The translations under genes were made by a program, and so were the position numbers. Shown here piece after piece: positions 13,701-25,650 of a DNA stretch of 64,000 bases. The stretch comes from Pipra filicauda. Taxonomy: Eukaryota; Chordata; Aves; Passeriformes; Pipridae. The number at the start of each line of letters is the position of its first letter. Positions within the stretch are counted from its first letter, which is position 1. A model generated the notes under the pieces. It did no database searches and was not told the DNA's origin. It saw only the letters and a list, made by a program, of their open reading frames with translations. The DNA lies in contig NW_024104620.1 of the NCBI RefSeq assembly GCF_003945595.2, positions 1,956,501 to 2,020,500 on the forward strand. The letters are read 5' to 3'.

Positions 13701-16700
13701 TGGTCCTGCCTGCTCAGGGGTATAAAATCAGCTTAGGTGTGATGGCATCATCCCTGAGAATAGGCAACAGCTGGTCCTCAGGTGCCTTATTAAACTATTT
13801 AAGAGGTTGTCTTGGGGACCTGCAGTTCACGTTTGCCTGGGAACTCTTTTGGGGGTGCAAGTCTGGATTTACGTTTCACTCACCACCTCCCTGCCTTTGA
13901 TCCAAAACCTGCAACTGATGTAAGTGGGAGATGGTGAAACATACTTATACCAAAAAAATAAACAGTGGATACTATAAAATATATTTTCAATTTAAGATGA
14001 TAGTTGACTTCCTAATAAAATTTTCTGTCTCAGATGACTGTTCCTGAGTTACTGACAATGCAAGAGTAGAAGTTTGAAAGCAGTTTTTTTCTTCATTTCT
14101 GGTGAAAATCTTTCAGTTGTCACAAAGGCAGTAGTAGGATAATATTGGCACTGAGATCTACCTTTATCAGATCAAAAAGATTTGATTTAAAGTCTATATG
14201 TAACTACCTCATAACTATATAAATATATATTTTAAAAAGTCAAATACACCAAATAAATATGTCAGAGTGGGAATAACTAAGACAGTGTATGAAAATATCA
14301 ATAAATAACACCACCTGTATGTACCCACTGTAGTGGGAAAGCAGGGCCCTTATGTTATACTGCAAACTACAGCAAGGATGAGGATCTCCATTCCCTGATG
14401 GCATTTTGAGAGCCTGTCCCTGTACAAGCTGGTGATTCTTAACTTAATCCTTTTAAGAACTGTCTAGATTAAAGTAAATTGATGTCCATGAAAGGGTAAG
14501 TAAATGCATGTGCTTGAACTTACCTGCTTGTTTTCACGCAGTCCCAATGTAGCTGCTCCTTACCTCCATGAGCTTAAGAGAGGTCATGACTCGACCGTTA
14601 CCCATTTAAAATCTTCAGGAAATTATTAGCTAGCTTAGATAATGAAATGAGAAAATGTCATTTGCATCTAGCTGGTCTTTGGACCAGCTTTGTGCTGGAA
14701 CTCTTGCAATGTAGAGGAATGCGTAATTAAAAATTATCTTACTATGCTTTAAAAATATTTACTGAAAATGCTTTTACTCACACAATGTTACCTATTCCTC
14801 TCCAACTTGGGTTTCTAGTGAAAACATGTTGAAATCCAGGGATGATCAAAAGAAACAGCATAAAGTAATGTCCAAACCTAAAGTAAATCTGTAAGCAAGT
14901 TATATCTGTCCTGGATGCCTTAACTCATGCTAAGCATTGCAACACAATCCTCTGGTTATAGACCATCTTCCCAACACCTTCTGTATGATGGAAGCAAAAA
15001 ACCATCATTCTTTTCTTTACCTCTACTTGAAGCAGAATCAGTGGCTGGTAAAAGCTTGAGCCCTGTATGGGGAAAGTGTCTAAGCTTGTGCTCAGAGTCA
15101 GCTGCGTTGGGAAACTGCTGAATTGCAGGAGTCCTTCACAGCTGGAATTTCTATTTCATCTGGTGGAACTGAATCAGTGCACTTTATCCAAGCAGTAATC
15201 TAAGCCCCTAGAGGCAGGCAAATTCTACCAGAGAATCAAAATTTGGCTCTGTGTGGAGAGTTGACTCTGGTTTGAGTTACCTTTATGAACACAAGTGCAT
15301 ATTTCAATCTCTGCAAGCACATATAGTATTGGTCGGCAATTAGGTATCCCTTGACAAGGTTATTTGTCTTCAGAGTCAACAAATACAGTATGATTTTACC
15401 TTTGAGTAGGTAAAGAACAAATATATTAAAGTTCCTTATCTAAAATTATTTACTTTAACACTCACAGAAATGTAATCACACCATAATTTAATAAAATAAT
15501 ATTGAAAGACCCAACCAAATATCAACAAGGCATTTTTTCCATCTTTTGACTGCAATAACTTACAGGCCAAGCATAAAACCACTAAAGACAATGGAAAACA
15601 TTAATCCTTTTCCCTTTTTTTATTACCACAAGATTGTTTTGCCTTTTGTTACCTCAGTGTCTTATCTAGTCTAGTCTCCAGTGTTCCTGACTATGAGACT
15701 TCTGAAATAACTTAGCAATTAAATAGATACTGCTGTAAAAGTTTGCTATATATTGACATTTGTCAGACATTTCACTCTTCTTTTATTAATAAGATGTGCA
15801 TAACTGTAAACCTTAACCAATTTCTTCTTTACAGGGCTTTTTTATTAAATACAGTGAAAACAAAGATTTTTTTCACTGTCATACTACAATTAACATTTGG
15901 TTATGATCAAGATTGATAAAATTTAACTAGTTGCATTTACAACCTTCAAACTAATGTCCTGTCTAATAAATCATATTTTTTGTGTCCTTTTACTCATATT
16001 TCTGTCATTGATAAGAAGTAGCTACTCTGTAGTACTAGCAATTGAATCTGTTATTCGTAGGCATGTTTTCAAATGGAGCTGTAATAAACAAATATTTTCA
16101 AAGGAGCTTTCCTTAACAAAATATTAAATGTATTTTTGCAAATTAAACCATATATTAAGAAAATCATGATAAAGACAAATATGCCAACAGTCACAGGCTA
16201 GCCAGTCCTGCCCTTGACTGACTGAGGGAAAGTTTTGCTGCTTTGGTAAATGTTAAGAGTAGAGTTTGAAAAACACTAATTAATGTGCACAGCCCCTACT
16301 GATGCTCAGAAAGACATGACTTTCAAGGTCACTCAGCCATTTTTAATTATTTCACCCTTAGTCTTTACCAGGATACTCACATCACTATGGTATTCTGGGG
16401 AAAAAATGATGTCATGTATTAAGAACTACTCTAATGACTGAAAAATCCTGATCCATCTTATTTAACTATTTTAAACCTTTCATTAGAAGAGATTTGCCTG
16501 ACATTTGAACAAGGGGATCCAAATATTCCTTGGATGCTGCTCCCTGCATAGATGTGGAGAAAAAACAGTGTAGTTCCCTCTGATAATTAATGCAAAACAG
16601 CTAATCTTCCTCTGACTCCAAAACACCTTTGCCTGGGCACAAAGTGAACTGTCACTGGAAAAAAATATCATAAATAAAATATGGTTTAAGTATATGTAGC

Positions 16701-17344
16701 AAATAACATATATAATGCTTTAGTAGCAAGAACAGAGTGAATGACTGCTCATAGAAGTGCTGTTGTTATGATCAAAATCAGAGTAAAAATGAGTGTCCCA
16801 GAATGGATTCCTTATTGGATGTAAAAAACACTACCTGTCCTTCCCCGGGGAACAAACAGATTACTTGTTTGTTTTTAAGGGAAAAAGCCAAAAGGCAATA
16901 AAGAGGAATCATACAAACTGCCAGCAGTGCAAACAGTGAGAACTGGGCACGTACATCACATAATGCCTTGTAAGCTGACAACTGAAGCTGATAAACACCA
17001 CCAGACCATACCTCTGTCCTCCCACTGCTCATCCTAGTACTGCCTAAGAAAAAACAGTCTAGCTATAAGAACACAGCAATTACTGTGCTGAAGCAGTGGA
17101 GAGTCAGTGATTGAGGGAAACACTGAGCTAAAAGTAAGATTTCACAAAGAAGAATTATTTTTACTGTAATTATCATAAGAAGGAAAATGAGCTATGTGAG
17201 TGGCAGGAGGCATGTTGTATCTGGAGATAATGAAATTTCAATTCACCTGTGTGATGGAGGCTTATAAAATCCTGAGGTGGAAACATCTGTTGAAAAAAAC
17301 TGTCCCATGTCTTACCTTATAATCTAGACTAAAGGTCTCTTTCC
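13701..17344. other. Non-coding AT-rich stretch, no gene recognised
   Basis: I see no gene, RNA or clear repeat. The interval 15.4-16.2 kb is especially A+T-rich. Open frames are all under 85 codons (for example 16778-17032 minus) and are not supported by splice sites or family resemblance. Confidence 0.55.
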
Positions 17345-17540
17345 AACTCTGCCACTAGCACCATCATGGCACAGGATGAGCCACCCACCTCTCCTTCACC
17401 TCTGTTTCCAGCTCTGAAAAATGGTTTAATAACACCTATCTCACAGAGAAGTTGTGAGCTTGCATTTTTCAGCCAGATTGGGGACGGCAAGAAAACACGT
17501 TGAGGTAATTGACTGATAGTTGCAAAGTGCTTTGAATGCA
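17345..17540 (+). mobile_element. MIR-type SINE, plus orientation
   Basis: The order of blocks matches MIR: 'ccaactctgccactagca', a region equivalent to 'cacttaacctctctgtgcct' (here 'cacccacctctccttcacct'), 'ctgaaaaatggtttaataac', 'acctatctcacagagaagtt' with 'gtgag', and finally 'ttgcaaagtgctttgaa', which corresponds to the MIR 3' end 'tgtaaagtgctttga'. It covers most of the element. MIR is an ancient tRNA-derived SINE; copies in birds are old and immobile. A short insertion or diverged stretch lies between about 17462 and 17518. Confidence 0.75.
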
Positions 17541-17940
17541 AATATCAATAGACCCGCTTTATTCAGGATTTCTTATCTTTAATTTTCCATTTACAAACAT
17601 GTGGTGAGTTTCTTGCTTGCAAAAGACATTTTTAAAGGAAAGTTTACAAGCAGTAGCATATCAGAATGTCTGAACAGGGTGGATTTGTTTGGCTTCTTTC
17701 AGAGTAACTGTTTACAGCTTTTACTGTTGAAGTTTCAAAAATGCAAGAAAACAAATATAAATGCCCATTCAGCTTTAAAAGCATTTGGAAGACTATTGCA
17801 TGATTGTCTTGTCCCCACATTGAAGAGCCTTGTTGTCTTTGGTGATTTTTCTTCTTTCCATTTCTGTCTTAATCTTGTGCTTTTATCGGTTTTAGTTTTT
17901 TAACTTTGTTTTTGATTTCTTCCCCTCTAAGTGCACGCAC
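17541..17940. other. Non-coding stretch, no gene recognised
   Basis: T-rich DNA on the plus strand with a 100-codon open frame (17601-17903) that shows no family resemblance. I see nothing else supportable. Confidence 0.5.
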
Positions 17941-17944
17941 TTAC

Positions 17945-18111
17945 CTTCTCTCAGTTCCCCACTCCCTCTCAGGATATGAAGTGCACTGTGGATGTCCAGC
18001 ACAACGGCTCGTGTATCGATCAAGGTCAAAGTCTTGCAAGTCCTGTGATTTGCCAAGTGTTTTAGAATTCCTCTTCTGTCCCTGAAATGCTGCTGCTGCA
18101 CTGGGAGGCCT
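17945..18111 (-). other. Candidate minus-strand exon with strong splice donor
   Basis: On the minus strand the sequence GAGAGAAG|GTAAGTGCG (donor GT at 17944-17943) is close to a perfect vertebrate 5' splice site. Two possible acceptors lie upstream: 'cacccag|AGG', with the exon starting at 18111, or 'catttcag|GGA', with the exon starting at 18081. One frame is open across the exon and reads hydrophilic residues, including the stretch KTLGKSQDLQDFDLDRY. The surrounding 0.55 kb has clearly more CpG than the flanks. I do not recognise the protein. It may be an exon of an unidentified gene, a lncRNA exon, or chance. Confidence 0.25.
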
Positions 18112-18819
18112 CTGGGTGTGAAAGGTTCTGATGGCAGCAGAAGTTTCCCAGGCACTCCCACAAAGAGGGTGAAAGGTGGGACACAGCAAATCCACCGGCA
18201 CCAACAGTGACTCCTACTCTGCAGAAATGTTCCCAGGGAACATCTGCTCTTTCTCATGGATTTGCAGAGGTGGGTTTCCTCCCTTTCCAAACAGAAAACT
18301 GAGTGACCTGGCAGATCTGGCCTTTGGAGGGTGTAAATGCGCTGAGGATCTGGTGTGAACCCAATTAGCAACAGGGTGCAGCCAGCGCTGCCCCGAGGGG
18401 CCCTGACGTTCACCATGACTTTTGTTGCAATTTGTTTTCTAATCTGCTGAGCAATTTTCAACATGACCTGGCTGGTGCTCCTGAACGCTCACAGGCATGG
18501 TTGTCACTAAAACAAGTACAGGCATTGTTCTCATTAGTCAAATACTGATCCACATGTTATTTCTCCTGGATAGGCTCACATAGTCATGATTATGTTTACA
18601 CAAAAAAAAAAAGGATGTGGATCAAGTCCATTTCCTTTCTACAGGCTGTTGTGTTTTCTGAATGATGTAACATTCCCTTTGGATAAACTAGGACAAACCT
18701 TCAGGGGTTTAAACAAAAGGCCATTATGGCTTTAATAGGGTAAAAGACCATTTTAAATACCACACTCCTTTTTGACCCTGATTCAAACACTTAAGTAAAG
18801 ACTGGTCAACTGTAATAAT

Positions 18820-18930
18820 ATCATAGGATCATAGAATCATAGAATCAGCTGGGTTGGAAGGGACCTCCGAGATCATCAAGTCCAACCTTTGATCCACTAT
18901 CACCGTGATCAGTGCTTTGTCACACTGAAG
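18820..18930 (-). mobile_element. CR1 LINE 3' end, minus orientation
   Basis: Three reverse-complement copies of the CR1 tail octamer (ATAGAATC type, 18821-18846) are followed by 'gctgggttggaagggacctc' and 'gagatcatcaagtccaacct'. This is the avian CR1 3' end read on the opposite strand. The wording 'cctccgagatcatcaagtcc' marks a different subfamily from the 'ctttaaggtccc' copies at 8.3, 25.3, 32.1 and 41.4 kb. Only about 110 bp remains; the 5' truncation point is approximate because the last 30 bp are diverged. Confidence 0.93.
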
Positions 18931-20460
18931 TACATTGAGACTTCATCAAAGCTCCTGTTTTACACCATATTTTCAAGGTCCCAAAATCTGAACTTCTATC
19001 AACAGGTGGCACAAATATTTAGCCTTTGATTTCAAATTGTGATGTTGCTTTTGCTGAATGGAGGTATTTTTGAGACGATTGTGTTCCTGCTCCAATAATC
19101 TCTCCTCTTGCTTGTTTCTATCAAACCCTTTCTCTGTGATGGAATGATTGCAGTTTCTTCCAGTTCAGGAGCATTGTTACAGACAGAGAATGGTTAAAAC
19201 TAGTTTTGACATGCATGAATTTCTGACTCTTGTTTCCGCATGTCACTAATCATCTTATTTGATCTTTGAAATGAAGGGTCATTGTGCAATGTTGTTCCAG
19301 AAGGCTTCAATGTCATTGATCAAGAAATATGAATCCATCACTGTGTGTAATTGGGTGTGAACTGTCATCATCCCACAACTGGCACTTTGGCAACATCAGA
19401 AAGGATGCCCTTTTACTTAAATAGCCATCACAGCAGGATCTCGTGTCTTGGTAATGCACCTTTTGCTAAGTGAGAACGCAGAAGATGATCTGACAGAGCT
19501 GCTCAAAGCAGTAAGGAGCAACCTTTGGGCGTGTTGCACAGACTCTCATGGTACTGCAAGTCTTCTCCATCATTAAAATAAACTAATTTGTGGTCATAGT
19601 GTTGAGTAGCCAAGTACTCCCCCAATCAAAATTGCTGCACAGCATTATCCAGAGCTGTCAACCTGAGGTTTTTCAGAAGGGTCTCAGTGAAGGGCCAGCT
19701 GTTTTCAGTTCCATCACAGCGTGTGGACAAATATTTGAGCCGACCAACTGCTGGGAGGAAGAGGGACTGCTGCAACAGGAATATTAGGTAGGAATTTGAA
19801 CTGGCTTCTTGAGCTGGAAGCCTTCCTGGTTTTCTGAGAAGTCCTGATACAGTGTTCCCTCTGCGATGCAGATTTTAATCCTTAGTTTGACCTTCTTAAG
19901 CACACACTAGAAGTTCAGGTGCTTATCTCACATTTAACTCCCTCTTATGTGCTCTATTCTGCTGTGCTGTCTGCAGAGAATGAAGGCAACTGGTGTGTAA
20001 ACTCATATTATTCCCTCTCTTTATTCCCTTTCTTCGTCCCTCTTTGCCTGCGAGATTTGCAGAGGAGGAATTGTATTTCTGAAGTGTGAAGAAATCATAA
20101 CACTTTTAGATAGTGCTACCAAAAAATTAAAGAGAGTAAAAATGGAACAGAGAGTGTTTTCGAAACACCTCATTATACTTTATTGGCTCCCATTAGTCAA
20201 TAGGACATGCACAAAGAAATCATGCACACAGATGACATCAGAAGCAGGAACATACATTTGCCTTCTAACCCAAGAGCACTTCTCAATATTTGACATTATG
20301 TTCAGCTGGCCTGTGTCATTTTAAATGTACCTTTAGTTCTTTTGTAATGTGAATCCAGTCAAACAAGGGTAGAGACTGCTCCTTTCTCTGTATTTCTCAT
20401 TATTTTTTTTGACAAAATATTTCCAAAAAGCTATGGCAGTGCATGGCAGGCTTCATATAA
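18931..20460. other. Non-coding stretch, no gene recognised
   Basis: No gene, RNA gene or clear repeat. A 65-codon open frame at 19590-19787 is unsupported. Confidence 0.5.
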
Positions 20461-20605
20461 TAGAGGTTTACAATGGACTTGCTGAAGGGCTCTTAGTGCA
20501 GCACTAGCCAACAGAGCTTTGATAAAGAGCTTTATCTGGGATTAAAGCTGCTGGAATTACTCATTAATTGGATTAATGAACTGTAATTCATCATGTGTGT
20601 CAATC
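20461..20605. promoter_or_regulatory. Possible conserved non-coding regulatory element
   Basis: The block contains a GATA-type site within 'agctttatctgggatta' and a dense run of homeodomain-type cores, 'attactcattaattggatta' followed by 'atgaactgtaattc'. It includes GGATTA, the K50 (OTX/PITX-like) core. Clustering of such motifs in simple-repeat-free DNA is typical of developmental enhancers. This is inference from motif content alone; conservation was not tested. Confidence 0.25.
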
Positions 20606-23600
20606 CTACTTTAGTCTAGCTGTTTCTTCCACTCTCCTTGTAACATTCATCCAAGGAAGACCTCTGTTCTGGGAAAGTTCAAGAACAATGTTAAGACTTC
20701 CATGATTCATTTTAAATCCCCAATGTGATCAAAATTCTCTTTATTCCTTCTCTGAAAACCTTTGTAACTTTTCATTATATAATACTTAGGGTATTTCTTT
20801 TAAAACCCCTCATTTCAGAGCTCAGGTCTGAAATTAGGTGGTTTTTAGCTTTCAAGAATGTAGAAGTGTCTTCACTGTTTAATTTTTTTTATTTTAAAAA
20901 ATGAAAAATACTTCAAGGATAGATTTTTGATGTTGTTGTTCTTGAAATGCAACACATTTTATTAAAATATTTACTTAAATAGAGTCAGAAATAGACAGAG
21001 TTTAAAGCTTACAGTAGATTATTGTTAAAAAATCTTCTTTGGAAAATATAGTCTAGCTTTTATTTACTCACATTTTTTCCCTATGTGCTGATAAATTATC
21101 TAAAATATTAGCATGAGTTTTTTTAGCTCTTTGCCTCAGATAAGCTGTTTCATTTGCAACTTTAAAGGACACTTCATTGAATATACAGAATATACCTTAC
21201 ACCAGAGATGACACTCTGAAACAGTAACGTTAGCCTGGCTCAGCTGTCAAAAGCTGAAAAACAGATTCTGCAGATATCACTCCTCCAGAGCTGTTAATAA
21301 ATTGCCTCGGAGTCTGCTTACAGAAGAATATGTGGCATGGCAGGAAGTCAGAATTTGAAATGAAAATGTTTCTGAAGTTTGGAGGTTACCTAATCACACA
21401 TCTTCCCATTTGCTCTGTGTGTGTCGAAGCCCCTTGGCCTGGAACTCGGAAGGGTAAGGAGATCTCTGCTTTCATATCTTGGTGGGGAGAAAGAGGTGTT
21501 TCATCTGCATACCCCAGTGACTCTCAGTTTTCAGCAGACAGCAGCTCCTGAGGGAAAGGAGCTATCTGCTCCCATTTACTTGCAGAGTAGAAGTAAAACA
21601 TGCTCACAGAAATGGTTTAATGTACATGTACTTTCTGTACAGAGCATTTGCAGTGAAGTGGCAGGACTTGTCCTGACTGAAAGAAGTCAGAATAGACTAA
21701 GGAGCAGAGTAAAATGGAACTGTGCTATCTCATATCAAGGAGATTTTTCTCTGCCCTTGGCCCCTCTGTGTTGCTGGGAGGATGCTTTGATGGGAATGGT
21801 GAAAGCCTGCATCTCACTGAGGGGCAGTGTAAAGCCTTTCTGCAGGAGGGGAGAGTGGAGAGGAACCAACACCTGCAAGTTCTCACCAACTCAACCTCTG
21901 AATGGGACTCACTTCATTAGAGCTGGATTAGGGCACCTCAGGAGAGGGCCAGACTTGGCAAATGGACCAGAAAACAGGTCAAACTGGTTGCACCAAACTC
22001 TGACAAATATAGTATTCCCTGGCATCAAAGCAGGGACATAGCTTAGCCAGGGAAGAAGAAGTGAGGGGAGCTGATATCCAAATGACATTTTCCCATGTGC
22101 CTTTCACTTAGTCTGAGGGAATTGAGTTAATGAAATACCAACAATGTCTCTCTGAGTGAATACATTGCTTAACATTAAGAAAAATATCTTTTATAAGGAA
22201 AGGTAATATCCCTTATGAAACCAACTAATATAATTAGAAAACAGATAGACTTTCAAGCCAGAGCCTCTTTGTCAGTCTGACAAGAAGAACAAAATTCAGC
22301 CTAATGTAGGTCAGATCCAGGAGCTCATAATTCAACTTAATTGTGTTAATCACTTTGTGGCAGAGAAGGGAGATGGCACATCGGTGTAGGGAGGGCTGTT
22401 AACAGGGGACAAGGAACCATCACCTTACTTTGGGTAAAATATGAAGGTCTTCAGCACTGTGGAGTGGGTGACAGGAAGATTGTGATGTACTGTAAACCCA
22501 GAGATTTTACAGGTTTGTATTAACCAGTTGCCTTCTAAGCTTTTAATTCCTTACTTGTCTTTTGAAGATGTTTTCCTGTGAGGATCAACTGTGAGAAATT
22601 AAAGATAAAGAAACTGCTTGTTGGAAATTCTCTTCCACAGGAAAAATAGGAATTGTGATCCATACGGCATCTCTGTCTTCCTAACAATACTTTTCACTCT
22701 CTTTTACCCCTAAAAGTTTCCCTTGTTTTGTAAACAGACTCAGAGTGGGATTTACATCACTGAAATTTAACTGTCTTGTATGAGATAGCCATCACCCAAT
22801 CTGTTAAGGAAAAATCACTCCTCCGGAGAAAAATTCATGTTACTTGCCTTAAGGAGAGGCTGATATTGTATTAACATAACACATTTGACAGAAAACATTG
22901 ACAGCTGTCACATCATCTACAGCATCCTACAAAGGGGCAATGAGTTAGGGAAGCCCCAGCTGGGGATGGAAACCACCCAGGGTTATCCAGGCTAAGCTAT
23001 TCCTGAAGTTTCAGATATACTTTTAAGATAGGTTGGATCAGTCTTTACAGTTAGTGAAACAGAGAGCACCAAGGTAAGAAGCTTTACCCAACTGCCTTAC
23101 CTATCTAGCCATCCCATGTTTAGTGCAATTATTTCACTGTCTGAAAATAGAGTTTAGCAAAACATTATTAATCCCAGGAATTCACATAGGCTGCACAAGC
23201 CAGAGACCACCTTGTTTTTTTAATCTGGCTCTTGCTGTTACCACTGTTTACAGTAAGATTTGAAAGACGAAATATAAAGGCAAGTAAGCATGGAAGATGT
23301 TTGCAATAAAAGTGATGTACTTTTTTTTAATTAGAATTATAAAAGCGAATTGGGTTGAGTGGCCAGCTGATCTTTCTGCTTTTAGGAAACCCTGGTTTGT
23401 TCTGATTTATCCAGAGAGTTGGGTGTTAGAAATACAGGTTTATGCCATCAGTTATGCCAACATCATCGTGGCAAGGACCAACACTGATTTCCTGCTAAGG
23501 GTCAGCACTGTGTGGGCTGCAGTCAGGATAATCATGTCCAAGCTACAGGAGGCCTACAGAGATTAAAAGCTGTCTACAGCTACCAATAACAAAATCAGAC

Positions 23601-25264
23601 GTACTCGTTCACCTTTTGGAGTCTGCAGGCTCCAGGGTCTGTCTCGAACACCATCCAAGCCAGCAGTGACTTGGTGTATATCCCTGAAGCAGCTGACTCA
23701 AAGCTTTGGTCTCTCAAGGCAAAACCATCCCCCTCGACCTCAAAACTGGAGCAATTTGCATGAAGTTTAACACACAGAGTTCAGGCCGTGGAATACAACA
23801 ACGAGCAAGCACTGAGTGGAGAGGACACTGCATAGGTTAACACACCAGAGGAGTATTATGCTGAGTGGAAATTGCATTTCTGGCTGTAATTTCCTTAGGT
23901 GAGAATCAGGGTTGCACACCTCATGGCTTGAACCACAGTGCTGGCACATCTCCATCCCACTTGCAAAACCCTCACACAGCCTAAGTACCACCCTTTCTAT
24001 ACTGCAATAAATCTCCATAGCTTGTCTTTTTCTGTATTCAAAGCAAACTTTGGGGTCTTTTTTATACCACAATATACAAGCAATATATTGCATCTATTGC
24101 AATCAGTCCAAGTGGTTTTGCTCTCCAAACCAGTTAAGCATTGATCTCACCCTGCTCCTGGATCACCTCTACTCTGAGCTTTGCTCTGTGCTTCACAGAG
24201 CCGTGATTCCCATTCCTAGGCATTGCTCCAAGCAAATGATAACACTTTATTTTAAAGATATAGATTAAGGGAAAAGATTGCTTTCCTGAAAATCCCATGT
24301 CTTCCACTCTTGTGGAGCTTTTCTTTGACAAAGCTGACACCACTTCAAATCGAACATTTTTAGATGGCTGACACAAAAAATATCAGACTCTTCTGTTGAG
24401 TGTAACAGTTGATACCTGAACCTCAGGAAACACTGCTCAAATTATCGTTTAAAACGTCAGTACTGGCAATAATGAAAACTGAATTTTCAGCCACTCTTGA
24501 GAAGCACACTTATAAAGGGATTTTTCTAGAGTTTTGATAATTCTGTGGTGTATAAGGGAGAAAACAACATTATATGTATATAAATTAATTTCCAGAAGGG
24601 CAGATTATGTTGCATTATTATTTTATTAACACTTAATGACTGGGTCACACTACAAGGAAGATGACAGTTTCTGCAAAATTGCAAAAAATATGTGAGCCTA
24701 GTAAGTAAAATTTAATACAGGACAAAATAAATTATGAAATGTAGTTTAAAAAAAACATGAATGCCACAATATTAAAGAAAAAGTTTATTACAGATAATTG
24801 CTTGCTCTGTTTATGCTGTTTCTGTAGAACTTGGATAAGCAATTTAAGTTACAGAGATTTATAACCGTTTCCATGAAGATGTATGAAACTAAAAAAATTG
24901 CAAGCCTTTTTAATCCACCTATAAATCATTTTATACATTTAATTTCTTCCTTATAAATTTTATGGGTTCATATATAAAATACAACAGAAAATTGCTACAT
25001 GCTTTCAGATGAACCAGCTTTTGCATTTCTTTTCACCTTTTTATCATTACTTTACGTATTCTATTCACGTAGAATACATTAAAATTCCCACAAGTTACTT
25101 AATATTAAATATTTAATGGCTGTTATAATTCCACATCTAAAAATATTTTGGTAGGGATGTCGGTGGTGAGTACTGCGTATGTTTTGTCTGGATAGGACTA
25201 GCAATGTGTTCATTGGTTTGGAAACCAGAATAATGGTTAGTGAGCCCCAGACAGAGGCTAAGCA
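20606..25264. other. Non-coding stretch with long but unrecognised open frames
   Basis: This contains the longest open frame of the window (21421-22041 plus, 206 codons, no in-frame ATG at the listed first codon) and an 89-codon frame at 23297-23566 plus. Neither matches a family I know. The 206-codon frame overlaps smaller frames in other phases and its composition is unremarkable. A perfect 12-bp palindrome GCAATATATTGC lies at 24080-24091. No LINE or SINE was recognised. Confidence 0.5.
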
Positions 25265-25650
25265 AGGCTGGCTATGAGGGAATTGCCAAAGTCTGGAGAA
25301 GAGAAGGCTCTGGGCAGAATTTAGAGACACTTCCAGTACGTAAAGAGCTACAAGAGAGCTGGAGAGGGACTCTGGACAAGGGGTGACAGGGGGAATGGCC
25401 TTAAACTGAAGAGGGGTAGGTTTAGATTAGATATTAGGAAGAATTTCTTTACTATAGGTGTGGTGAGGCTCTGGCACAGGTTGCCCAGAGAAGTTGCAGC
25501 TGCCTCATCCCTGGAAGTGCTCAAGCCCTGACTGGATGGGCGTCGGAAAAAGCTGGTCTAGTGGAAGGTGTTCCTGCCCATGGCAGGGGGCTGGAACCGG
25601 ATGATCTTTAAGGTCCCTTCCAGCTCAAACCATTCAGTGATTCTATGGTT
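25265..25650 (+). mobile_element. CR1 LINE, 5'-truncated 3' end, plus orientation
   Basis: This CR1 copy starts slightly further upstream than the one at 8.3 kb: 'gtctggagaagagaaggctc' (from 25291) belongs to the end of CR1 ORF2. Then follow 'gatattaggaagaatttctt', 'cacaggttgcccagagaagt', 'tccctggaagtgctcaag', 'cctgcccatggcaggg', 'gatctttaaggtcccttcca' and the tail 'cattcagtgattctatgg'. It is diverged and has frame-breaking changes, so it is an inactive relic. The left boundary is approximate. Confidence 0.95.
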
